Of a stretch of DNA of 64,000 nt, positions 8,832 through 17,400 are shown piece by piece. The notes below the pieces were generated by a model. It had not been told where the DNA came from and did not search any database. It saw only the letters and a list, made by a program, of their open reading frames with translations. Both the position numbers and the translations under genes were made by a program. The DNA lies in the NCBI RefSeq assembly GCF_000178835.2, contig NC_015275.1, positions 827,001 to 891,000 of the forward strand. Reading direction: 5' to 3'. Source of the stretch: Cellulosilyticum lentocellum DSM 5427. Its GTDB lineage: Bacteria > Bacillota > Clostridia > Lachnospirales > Cellulosilyticaceae. Each line of letters starts with the position of its first letter. The stretch's first letter is position 1.

Positions 8832-9860
8832 ATGATTATTGTAATGAAAAACAACACACCAGAAGAGGAAATTAATAGATTAATGAAAGAATTGACATCT
8901 AGTTATGACATAAAAATTCAAAAGATTACAGGAAGCCAATGTACAGTTTTAGGACTCATTGGAGACACATCATCTATTGAAGTCGATGATATTTCAAGAG
9001 ATAGCCGCGTAGATAAAGCAATGCGTGTGAAACAACCTTATAAGAAAGCCAATAGAGCTTTCCATCCAGATGATAGCATATTTGAAATTGGGGGCAGAAA
9101 AATCGGAGGAAAGGACATTGCTATTATTGCAGGACCTTGCTCTGTAGAAAGTGAAGAACAAATTGTGGGGATTGCAGAAGCAGTAAAAGCATCCGGTGCC
9201 ACTTTCCTTAGAGGAGGGGCTTACAAACCTCGTACTTCTCCATATGCTTTCCAAGGACTTGAAGCAGAAGGCTTAGAGCTTCTTAAAATTGCTAGAGCTA
9301 AAACTGGCCTTCCAATTGTTACAGAAATTATGGACCCAGCAACACTTGACCAATTCGTAGAAGATGTAGATATTATCCAAGTAGGCGCAAGAAATATGCA
9401 GAACTTCTCACTCCTTAAACAGCTTGGTCAAACTAAAAAACCTATTTTACTTAAAAGAGGTCTTTCAGCTACAATTGAAGAGTGGATTATGTCAGCAGAA
9501 TACATTATGGCAGGCGGTAATGAGCAAGTTATCTTCTGTGAAAGAGGTATCAGAACCTTTGAAAATTATACACGTAACACTTTAGATTTATCAGCTATTC
9601 CAGCTATTAGAAAGCTTAGTCACTTACCTATTATCATTGACCCAAGCCATGCCACAGGTCTTCGTTATATGGTAGAACCAATGTGCGCAGCAGCTGTTGC
9701 AGCTGGAGCAGATGGTCTGATCATTGAAGTTCATAACAATCCAGAGAAAGCACTTTGTGATGGGCCACAATCTGTAACACCAGAAGGCTTCAGCCACATT
9801 ATCAGTAAAGTTGCTAAATACGCAGCAGTAGAAGATCGTCATATCAGTGGGGTGAGATAA
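8832..9860 (+). CDS. aroF: 3-deoxy-7-phosphoheptulonate synthase (DAHP synthase, type I-beta)
   Basis: This enzyme condenses phosphoenolpyruvate with erythrose 4-phosphate in the first step of the shikimate pathway (cytoplasm). The 342-residue protein has the extra N-terminal ferredoxin-like regulatory domain of the type I-beta class (residues 1-70: VMKNNTPEEEINRLMKEL), then the barrel with IAGPCSVESEEQ (about 98-109), RGGAYKPRTSPYAFQG, IQVGARNMQNFSLL, LLKRG and the metal-site region IIDPSHATG. The start is ATG 8832 preceded by gggagg. It is followed directly (ATG at 9861) by prephenate dehydratase, so the pair links the first committed step to phenylalanine synthesis. Confidence 0.95.
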   Translation: MIIVMKNNTPEEEINRLMKELTSSYDIKIQKITGSQCTVLGLIGDTSSIEVDDISRDSRVDKAMRVKQPYKKANRAFHPDDSIFEIGGRKIGGKDIAIIAGPCSVESEEQIVGIAEAVKASGATFLRGGAYKPRTSPYAFQGLEAEGLELLKIARAKTGLPIVTEIMDPATLDQFVEDVDIIQVGARNMQNFSLLKQLGQTKKPILLKRGLSATIEEWIMSAEYIMAGGNEQVIFCERGIRTFENYTRNTLDLSAIPAIRKLSHLPIIIDPSHATGLRYMVEPMCAAAVAAGADGLIIEVHNNPEKALCDGPQSVTPEGFSHIISKVAKYAAVEDRHISGVR

Positions 9861-10805
9861 ATGGGAGAAGCGGACTATAAAGGCATTACAGCTAGATTAA
9901 AATCATCTATTGAAAACTTATATCAGCATAGTGATTATATTTTAAACCAAATAGAAGAGGGGATTAACGGAACAGTTAAACCCTCTCCTAGAGTGGGTTA
10001 CCAGGGGTTACCAGGTGCTTACGGGGAAGAAGCTACCTATACTTACTTTAAAGGTCAGTGGTCAGAGCTAACCCACCATGACTCATTTGAAGATGTCTTT
10101 GAAGCACTTTTAGAAGGCAGTATTGACTATGGGGTAGTGCCTATAGAGAATTCTAGTGCAGGTGAGGTTTTTGATACATATGATTTAATCAAGGAACATC
10201 AGCTTTACATTGTTGGGGAGCAGACCATTAAGATCGAACATAACTTATTAGGACTAAAGGGAGCAAAGATAGAGGATATTAATGAGGTTTATTCTCATCC
10301 TCAAGGTCTTTCACAAACTAAAGCTTTCTTAAAAGAACATCCCAAAATGAAACAAATACCTTATATCAATACGGCTACAGCGTGTCAACATGTAGCAGAG
10401 CTTAAAGATGCTAGTAAAGCTGCTATTGCTAGTAAACGTGCTGCAAGCCTTTATGGTCTGGATATTCTAAAATCGAATATCCATTTTAATAAAGATAATT
10501 TTACTCGCTTTATTATATTAGCTAGAAAAATGCATATTACAGATGAGTGTGATAAAATCAGTATTGTTTTTAACACAGCTCATACGAGTGGGTCACTTTA
10601 TAATATTCTAGGTCATTTCGCGTACAATGGATTAAATCTATTAAAGATTCAATCTAGACCACTACTTGAAAAGAAATGGGAGTATTATTTCTTTGCAGAC
10701 TTAGAAGGTAATCTGCAAGATGTGAGTGTGCTTATAGCGTTGAGTAAGATTAAAGACGAGTGTCCTTATTTTAAAATATTAGGGAACTATAAGCAAAGCG
10801 AGTAA
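9861..10805 (+). CDS. pheA: Prephenate dehydratase with ACT domain
   Basis: It converts prephenate to phenylpyruvate. The catalytic domain starts near residue 45 (RVGYQGLPGAYGEEATYTYF), includes VPIENSSAGEV and the diagnostic NFTRF motif, and is followed by a C-terminal ACT domain (about 225-310; SGSLYNILGHFAYNGLNLLK, IQSRP) expected to bind phenylalanine for feedback control. The N-terminal 45 residues are helical and too short to be a full chorismate mutase domain, so this is probably a monofunctional dehydratase with a remnant extension. It starts immediately after the aroF stop, so translational coupling is likely. Confidence 0.93.
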   Translation: MGEADYKGITARLKSSIENLYQHSDYILNQIEEGINGTVKPSPRVGYQGLPGAYGEEATYTYFKGQWSELTHHDSFEDVFEALLEGSIDYGVVPIENSSAGEVFDTYDLIKEHQLYIVGEQTIKIEHNLLGLKGAKIEDINEVYSHPQGLSQTKAFLKEHPKMKQIPYINTATACQHVAELKDASKAAIASKRAASLYGLDILKSNIHFNKDNFTRFIILARKMHITDECDKISIVFNTAHTSGSLYNILGHFAYNGLNLLKIQSRPLLEKKWEYYFFADLEGNLQDVSVLIALSKIKDECPYFKILGNYKQSE

Positions 10806-10902
10806 GAAAGTAAATAATATTGAATAATAATAGCCTCTTTGGTCTAAGTTATAAAGGAAGTCATTTTGACAATATTTAACGAGAACCGAAGGGGTTGTTT
10901 TT

Positions 10903-12663
10903 ATGAAAAGAAGAAGAAAAAAAGCATCACCCACGCCTATAGTGGTAGCTAGCGTTGTTATAGGTGCAGCAGCAGGAGCTATAGCTATGTTAAGTAGTAA
11001 GAAGTTAAAAGAACAAAGGGAGGAAAAGTCACAAAGAGCAAGCTGGGAGGCAGCCACTAGAGCTGCTCATGGCCTAAGGCATCAAAAGGGTCATGTGTAC
11101 TTTGTTGGTGGAGGCTTAGGATCTCTAGCTGGAGCAGCATACTTGATTAGAGATTGCCAATTTAAAGGCGAAAACATCCATATTATTGAAGGTTTAAAAG
11201 TATTAGGTGGTAGCAATGACGGTGCAGGTGAAGCCGTATATGGCTTTGTATGTCGTGGAGGTCGTATGCTTAATGAAGAAACCTATGAGAATTTTTGGGA
11301 GTTATTTTCTAGTATTCCTTCCTTAGATATGCCAGGTATGAGTGTGACAGAAGAAATCTTGAATTTTGACCATTTACATCCTACTCATGCCCAAGCACGT
11401 TTAGTAGACAAGAGGGGCGTTATTCAAGATGTAAAAAGCATGGGGTTTAATAAGGCCGACAGGCTAGCTCTTGCAAAACTTATGGCTACACCAGAAAGTA
11501 AACTTGATGATATGACTATTGAACAATGGTTTGCAGATACCCCACATTTCTTTACTACTAACTTTTGGTATATGTGGCAAACTACCTTTGCTTTTCAAAA
11601 GTGGTCTAGCTTATTTGAATTTAAACGTTATATGGATCGCATGATTTTTGAATTCTCTAGAATTGAAACTTTAGAAGGGGTTACACGTACACCTTATAAT
11701 CAATATGAGTCTGTCATCTTACCGTTAAAAGCCTATTTAGATGCTTTCAATGTAGACTTTAGCATTAATGCGACGGTGACAGATATAGACTTTAAGCCTG
11801 GTCCAGGTATAACAGTTTCAGCTATTCATATAACAGATCAAGAAGGCGAAAAGATCATTAAATTAAAGGAAGAGGATGTTTGTATCATGACCAATGGATG
11901 CATGACAGATTGTGCAACCTTGGGAGACTTTAATACACCAGCACCTTATGAACCCAAGCATCCCATTTCCGCAGAACTGTGGAAGAAGGTTGCTAAAAAG
12001 AGATCTAATCTAGGCAATCCAACACCGTTTTTTGGGCATCCTAGTGAAACCAACTGGGAAAGCTTTACAGTCACTTGCCGTGGTAATAAGCTGCTTAAAA
12101 TGATAGAGAAATTCTCAGGAAATATCCCAGGTAGTGGGGCTCTTATGACCTTTAAGGATTCTAGTTGGCTTATGAGTATTGTTGTTGCTGCTCAGCCTCA
12201 TTTTAAGAAGCAACCAATGGATGTCACCATCTTTTGGGGCTATGGCCTTCATACAGACCGCATTGGCGATTATGTGAAAAAACCTATGAGGGATTGCAGT
12301 GGTGAAGAAATTTTAACAGAGCTTCTTCATCACCTTCACATGGAAGAAGAGCTAGAAACCGTAATGGAGACAATCATCAATGTCATTCCATGCATGATGC
12401 CATATATTGATGCCCAGTTCCAACCACGTAAAATGAAGGATAGACCACAGGTAGTACCAGAAGGCTCCACTAATTTTGCCATGATTAGTCAGTTCGTTGA
12501 GATTCCAAAGGACATGGTCTTTACTGAAGAGTATTCAGTAAGAGCAGCTAGAATAGCTGTCTATACCTTGTTTGGGGTAAAAGATAAGGAAATTTGCCCT
12601 GTTACACCTTATAATAAAAATCCTAAAGTGCTAGCTCAGGCGCTAAAAACAGCTTACCGTTAG
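10903..12663 (+). CDS. ohyA: Oleate hydratase (MCRA family) with N-terminal membrane anchor
   Basis: This FAD-dependent fatty-acid hydratase adds water to cis-9 double bonds of unsaturated fatty acids such as oleate. The 586-residue protein carries the FAD fold FVGGGLGSLAGAAYLIRD (about 67-84), GGSNDGAGEAVYGFVCRGGR, the ETYENFWELFSSIPSLD region and DHLHPTHAQARLVD, all hallmark MCRA segments. Unlike the usual soluble enzyme, it has a basic N-terminus and one transmembrane helix (about residues 10-30, TPIVVASVVIGAAAGAIAML) followed by a charged helix, implying membrane attachment. The start ATG 10903 has aagggg upstream. It appears monocistronic, ending before a terminator at about 12799-12843. 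Confidence 0.92.
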   Translation: MKRRRKKASPTPIVVASVVIGAAAGAIAMLSSKKLKEQREEKSQRASWEAATRAAHGLRHQKGHVYFVGGGLGSLAGAAYLIRDCQFKGENIHIIEGLKVLGGSNDGAGEAVYGFVCRGGRMLNEETYENFWELFSSIPSLDMPGMSVTEEILNFDHLHPTHAQARLVDKRGVIQDVKSMGFNKADRLALAKLMATPESKLDDMTIEQWFADTPHFFTTNFWYMWQTTFAFQKWSSLFEFKRYMDRMIFEFSRIETLEGVTRTPYNQYESVILPLKAYLDAFNVDFSINATVTDIDFKPGPGITVSAIHITDQEGEKIIKLKEEDVCIMTNGCMTDCATLGDFNTPAPYEPKHPISAELWKKVAKKRSNLGNPTPFFGHPSETNWESFTVTCRGNKLLKMIEKFSGNIPGSGALMTFKDSSWLMSIVVAAQPHFKKQPMDVTIFWGYGLHTDRIGDYVKKPMRDCSGEEILTELLHHLHMEEELETVMETIINVIPCMMPYIDAQFQPRKMKDRPQVVPEGSTNFAMISQFVEIPKDMVFTEEYSVRAARIAVYTLFGVKDKEICPVTPYNKNPKVLAQALKTAYR

Positions 12664-12798
12664 AAAAGTAAAAGAGAGTTAACGCACAATGGTATATTCT
12701 TAGTAAAAAAGGCACTTAGCTCCCCTATGCTTTTAACGGATAAGGGTTAGTTAGAAGTATTGATAGTAAATAAGAAATGGCTAATTTCTTATGAGGAA

Positions 12799-12843
12799 AG
12801 CACTATATGACTACGATTTTAGGTGAGTCATATAGTGCTTTTC
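12799..12843 (+). terminator. Terminator, repeat copy 1
   Basis: agcactatatgact (12799-12812) pairs perfectly over 14 bp with agtcatatagtgct (12826-12839), followed by tttt. A near-copy with the same loop start (acg) and downstream ttatta context lies at 18971-19014. A smaller hairpin (aagaaat / atttctt, 12772-12790) precedes it. Confidence 0.88.
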
Positions 12844-12859
12844 ATTTATTAAAACACTG

Positions 12860-13010
12860 TATGCTTGTTCCTAGACTATAAGGGGTGCAGGGGAAGAATT
12901 CCCAGCCGTATTTAGGAGGGGGCTTAGCTGACATGTTTTTTGTCAGCGTCGAAGGGAATCTAGGGTTCCCTAGCGGGAGAAATGTGGACGTTAGTCCACT
13001 TTCTTGTGAT
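12860..13010 (+). ncRNA. Candidate structured RNA or leader upstream of the multicopper oxidase operon
   Basis: At least four compact stems follow each other: gggaa/ttccc (12891-12903); gctgaca/tgtcagc (12927-12947, 7 bp, loop tgttttt); agggaa/ttccct (12953-12971), which competes with ctaggg/ccctag (12960-12973); and gtggac/gtccac (12984-12999, tetraloop gtta). The region is distinctly more GC-rich than its flanks and has no reading frame. It lies just after a terminator and about 130 nt before the first gene of the operon, so it could be a cis-regulatory leader or an independent small RNA. No known riboswitch consensus is matched. Confidence 0.4.
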
Positions 13011-13137
13011 GTAGAAATTTATTAATAAATAGAACCAAATAGCATATCGAACATACTATGATAACAGAAACAAGCGTGACGAGTTAGTAGAGATAGTAAT
13101 GAAAAGAAAACCTTAAAGTGAGAAAGGGGGAGCTTAT

Positions 13138-13782
13138 ATGTCTAAAAAGAAAAGATATAAAAAAGAAGATACAGACTGTAAAGAAATGTGCCATACGAAC
13201 GAAATGGAGCGATGTGGAACAGGAGATACAGGCTGTAAAGGGACCGCTATGTGTCATATGTCTAGTAGTATGTGCAATGGTGTATTTGAACCAGTATGTG
13301 CACCCGAGGTATGTAATGTGCCTAGGATACCTCATCATGAGGTATTAGTGGATGGGCAGGGTATTTTATTAGACATCCAGAGTCAGAAGGAAATTTGCTT
13401 TACTATTTTCGTAGAACGTGAAATGCAGGTTTATAAGGGAGAGTTTGAATTGCAAGATATAGGTAAGGAGATTAAAGTGAGAGCAGATGTTCTTAAACTC
13501 TTTGAAAGTGACGGTAAAACGCATATGCTCGCTATATTCCATGAGGAAGCTACAACTAGGGATAGTGTCATTACAGTATATCAAGAAGAACAAAGTGAAG
13601 AAGTACAAGAACAAGGGCATCAAGTAGAGCAAGGAGATCAAAGACATCCAGGGCATGAGGAAGGATCAACTCAGATTTTCATCTATAGTACATCTATGCA
13701 GGCAGGAGCTACTAACTTAGGTGGAGCGCTAATAGCTGGAGACATTAAGTTATATGTAGATCATAATGTGCATGAGCATTAG
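13138..13782 (+). CDS. Cys-rich protein of the multicopper oxidase operon, unknown function
   Basis: This 214-residue protein has no signal peptide. The first 65 residues are strongly basic and contain about ten cysteines with Met/His neighbours (CKEMCH, CGTGDTGCKGTAMCHM, CNGV..CAPEVC), resembling a metal-binding segment. The middle (about 70-145) is predicted beta-rich (VLVDGQGILLDI, CFTIFVERE). A Gln/Glu/His-rich linker (EEQSEEVQEQGHQVEQGDQ) leads to a final beta segment. No family is recognised. The position as first gene before two small proteins and a giant multicopper oxidase, and a coat-protein-like composition, suggest a spore-coat or metal-handling role; this is inference. The start ATG 13138 has aaaggggg upstream. 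Confidence 0.8.
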   Translation: MSKKKRYKKEDTDCKEMCHTNEMERCGTGDTGCKGTAMCHMSSSMCNGVFEPVCAPEVCNVPRIPHHEVLVDGQGILLDIQSQKEICFTIFVEREMQVYKGEFELQDIGKEIKVRADVLKLFESDGKTHMLAIFHEEATTRDSVITVYQEEQSEEVQEQGHQVEQGDQRHPGHEEGSTQIFIYSTSMQAGATNLGGALIAGDIKLYVDHNVHEH

Positions 13783-13800
13783 AAAATGGGGGGATAGAAT

Positions 13801-14154
13801 ATGGGAAAGAGTAGCTGTAATGATAAGGAAAAATGTAGAGAGAAATGCCATTCAAGTGATCAAGAAAGCTTATTTGCAAGGCGTGACCTAGCGCGAGATT
13901 TAGAGGCATTTATGGGAAAATCGCTTCTAGTTGTCTTAGATGATAATCAACTCAATATACTTAATCAAGTATTTAGACCTATTTTTTGCGGTGATGTGGT
14001 AGAAGTAACGGATGAGTATGTGGTACTTGAAAAGGTAAATATTAAGATGAGTAATGCACCTGAATTTATTTTTCCAACACCGTTCATCATTCCACTAATT
14101 AACATTGTATGGTTTACACCATTTGATCCTTCAATTAGATTTTCACTTTTTTAA
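13801..14154 (+). CDS. Small Cys-rich N-terminus / beta-rich protein, MnxE/F-like position
   Basis: This 117-residue protein starts with a polar Cys-rich tail (SSCNDKEKCREKCHSSDQ), then a helix (SLFARRDLARDLEAFMG) and a beta-rich core (GKSLLVVLDDNQ, GDVVEVTDEYVVLEKVNI) with an aliphatic/aromatic C-terminus (FIIPLINIVWFTPFD). The core resembles that of the next gene, so the two may be distant paralogues with a small-barrel (Sm-like or YuzF-like) fold. It lies 18 nt after the preceding stop and 15 nt before the next start. In the Bacillus Mn-oxidase operon two small subunits (MnxE, MnxF) immediately precede MnxG; this gene occupies an equivalent place. Homology is not demonstrated. Confidence 0.75.
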   Translation: MGKSSCNDKEKCREKCHSSDQESLFARRDLARDLEAFMGKSLLVVLDDNQLNILNQVFRPIFCGDVVEVTDEYVVLEKVNIKMSNAPEFIFPTPFIIPLINIVWFTPFDPSIRFSLF

Positions 14155-14169
14155 TAGGGAGGGAAAGTA

Positions 14170-14412
14170 ATGAATCTAACATTAGTAGAGAGAATAAGTC
14201 TTAGCGTAGGAAATAGAGTACTTGTTATGACAGGCGCTTTTCCGTTTTTTGTAGTAGGTAGACTCATAAAAGTAGAACCTGACACCATACATGTCATAAG
14301 TGAATTTGGCGTACCGGGTCCATTAAAGAATCAAGAGTTTGCTATCCAATTAGAACACATTGCAACATTTTATGCAGAGGAAAGCGAGGGAGAAATTCCT
14401 GTTGTGTGGTAA
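14170..14412 (+). CDS. Small beta-rich protein, MnxE/F-like position
   Basis: This 80-residue protein has a GNRVLVMTGAFPFFVVGRLI strand-turn-strand, then KVEPDTIHVISEFGVPG and FAIQLEHIATFYAE, a pattern like small barrel proteins of spore coats (YuzF/DUF2642-like). It has no signal peptide and no cysteines. The ATG at 14170 has a good ribosome binding site (agggaggg). The gene is wedged between the 117-residue protein and the giant oxidase, with 19 nt to the oxidase start, so the subunits are probably made together as a complex. The biochemical role is unknown. Confidence 0.72.
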   Translation: MNLTLVERISLSVGNRVLVMTGAFPFFVVGRLIKVEPDTIHVISEFGVPGPLKNQEFAIQLEHIATFYAEESEGEIPVVW

Positions 14413-14431
14413 ATAGGAAGGGGAGATAATA

Positions 14432-17400
14432 ATGGTTAGACATTTTTGTATATCAGCCATTCAAGTTCCTATTGTCTACAATAAATACGGAGATGTGGAT
14501 CCCAATGGCCTTATGTATGTGCTAGATAAAAATAAAGACGAGGTTAAAAAAAGGATAAAAGAATGTCCAGGAACGTATGTGGATCTCGTACAGCCTTTGG
14601 TTATACGCGCACACCAGGGTGATATCGTTGAAATTACCTTTAAGAATGAACTTTGCTTTTCTGCTTCTATGAATGTCAAAGGCCTACCTTATGAGGTACA
14701 GAATACAGATGGTGCTTTTGTAGGAGGCAATGAAAGTTCATTAGCAGCACCAGGAAAAACCATTTGTTATAGATGGTATGCCCAGGCGCAAGGAGCGTTT
14801 CATTTTAGTGATTTAGGAAATGCACTAAGTTCAGAAATAGGGAGTAATATACATGGCTTATTTGGGGCCATAGTTGTAGAAGCACCAGGTAGTACATGGA
14901 CAGACCCTCAGAGCGGATGTCCACTAGAAAGTGGTGTGTTTGCAGATATTCACCATCCTTTCAAGCCAGATTTTAGAGAATTTGTAACGATTTTTCATGA
15001 TGAAGCAGCTGTTAAAAACAGGTTTGGTGAAACACCTATAGATCCTATGACCGGTTTTCCAGAAATGACGCATTCCATTAACTACCGTGCAGAACCTATG
15101 CGTAATAAAATGCAGCTCATTATGGAAGGTGTTGTCTGTCCTGACTGTGAAGGTGAAGAAGTACATCATGATTCATGGGTGTTTGGAGATCCACCCCCTA
15201 CCGTACTTCCTAGATGTTATAAAGCAGACCCTGTAAGGTGGTATGCCATTCATGGTGGCGTAAAGGAAACGCATATTTTCCATTTACACTTACAACAGTG
15301 GTTATCTGAACCAGAGGTACAAGAATCTTTCTTAAATGATTCACGTGCTTTTGGACCAGGAGAGACCATTACCTTTGATATTTTATATGGAGCAGGTAGC
15401 TTGCAAAAGGCTTATGGAGATGTTATTTATCACTGCCATTTGTATCCTCACTTTGCTGAAGGCATGTGGGGCATTCAACGTATCCATGATGTACTTGAAG
15501 AGGGAAATCGTTGTTATCCTGATGGCACACCCGTTACAAGGCTCATGCCACTTCCAGATAGACCCTGTCCACCCAAACCTACAGAAAAGCACCCAGGCTT
15601 TCCATTCTTTATTCCAGGTAAAGTAGGATGTAGAAGTCCAGTACCACCTAAAGGCTATGATCGAGATTTTCCAATAACAGATTTAGAGTGCAATGCATTA
15701 GCAGATAACGCTGAGCTAGGTGCGCTATTTGTCAATCCTTGCCCAGAAGGTACATCTGTAAGGCGCTATGATATAGTAGGGATTCAGCAAAACCTTGTTT
15801 ATAACGAAGCCAATTGGCATGACCCAGAAGGAAGATTTTATGTACTGAAACAAGATGAAGAAGCTGTTAGAAATGGAACTAAAAAACCCGAACCACTCTT
15901 CATTAGGGCTAAGGCAGGAGAATGTATAGAGATTCATTTTACGAATAAGTTTCCAGAGAAACTAGGACCTAATGCCTTCCAAATTCAAATTAATACCTTA
16001 TTTGCTTCTACCCACGTACACTTTGTAAAATTCGATGTACTTTCATCTGATGGCGCTAATACAGGTTGGAACTACTTTACAGGAACTGCTCATGAACAAA
16101 CAGTTGTTTATAGATGGTATGCTGATGTAGAGCTAAAAGTATGTTTCTTCCATGATCACCTTTTTGCAAATTCTGTACAGCTACATGGTTTATTTGGTGG
16201 ACTAATAGTAGAGTCAGAAGGATCTAGGTTCTTAGATACTCACACAGGAAAACGTATGACAGCAGGTACGCAGGCTATCATACAGAATCCGTTTATTCCA
16301 GATTTCAGGGAATTCTGCTTAGCAGTTCATGACTGGGCACCAGTTTATGATGGAAAAGGTAAGGCACTAAATCCACCAGATGAGCCTGGCATCATGGATG
16401 ATATGGGGGTAATAGCTTTTAATTATACCAATGCACCATTTGATATAAGAGGTGGTGAACCAGCCCACGTATTTAGTTCTTATGTACATGGAGATCCTTG
16501 GACACCATTATTTGAAGGTTATGCAGGGGACCCTGTAAGAGTAAGGCTCATTGATGGAGCCCATGAAGAATCTCATGCTATTAACTTTAACAGGTATGAG
16601 TGGCATAGAGATAGAACGGATGTAGACTCACCCCTTGTAGCAGAACAGCATATAGGGATTTCAGAAACCTTTACCTTTGAATTTTCATTAGAGAGCTTAA
16701 GTGGCAGAGAAGACTTTGATGTTTTGTATTATTCTAGTGGTATGGATGATCTTTGGTTAGGAACATGGGGAATCACTAGGGTGAGGGGAACCTTGATACC
16801 TACCTTATATCCGCTAAAAGATAGACCACTACTTCATAGACGAAAAGAGCCTATGCCATATCAGACCTGCTGCCCACCACCTAAAGCGACTTCACCGGGT
16901 AATCCATTCCCCTGTGGAACTAAAGTAAATCACTTTAATGTAGCTGCGGTGCAAAGGCCTATTATCTATAATCAATTTTGTGATAATGACCCATATGGCA
17001 TGATATTTGTATTACTAGAAGATGTAGAGAAGGTATTATGTGGAGAGAAGAATCCAGAGCCACTTATACTCACTATTAATGCAGGAGAAGGCGTAGAATT
17101 AACTTTAGTGAATCTCATGCCGAAGGAGCTAGATGTACCACAGTTCCCAGAGGTACCTGTACAGAAATGTTGGCCGTATAGTTCAAGAGTTTCTATGAAC
17201 AGCCAAGGCGCAGAATATGATGTACTTGGCTCTGATGGTGCAACGATAGGATTTAATCCAGATCAGACTATAGGAGTAGGAGAATCTATTACCTATAGAT
17301 GGTACTATCCAGAAACAGCCACACAAGCTATAGTTGTAGACTTTGGTGATTCAATGAATCATAGAAAACATGGTTTATTTGGGGCAATTAGCTTTGCAGA

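Noticed and set aside
12951-12980. ctagggttcc resembling part of the ykkC (guanidine-I) riboswitch
   Set aside because: The other conserved ykkC elements and their order are missing, and the downstream genes do not fit.
13118-13348. Plus-strand frame overlapping the Cys-rich gene start
   Set aside because: It lies in a shifted frame inside a better gene (ATG 13138 with aaaggggg) and ends without any domain-like sequence.
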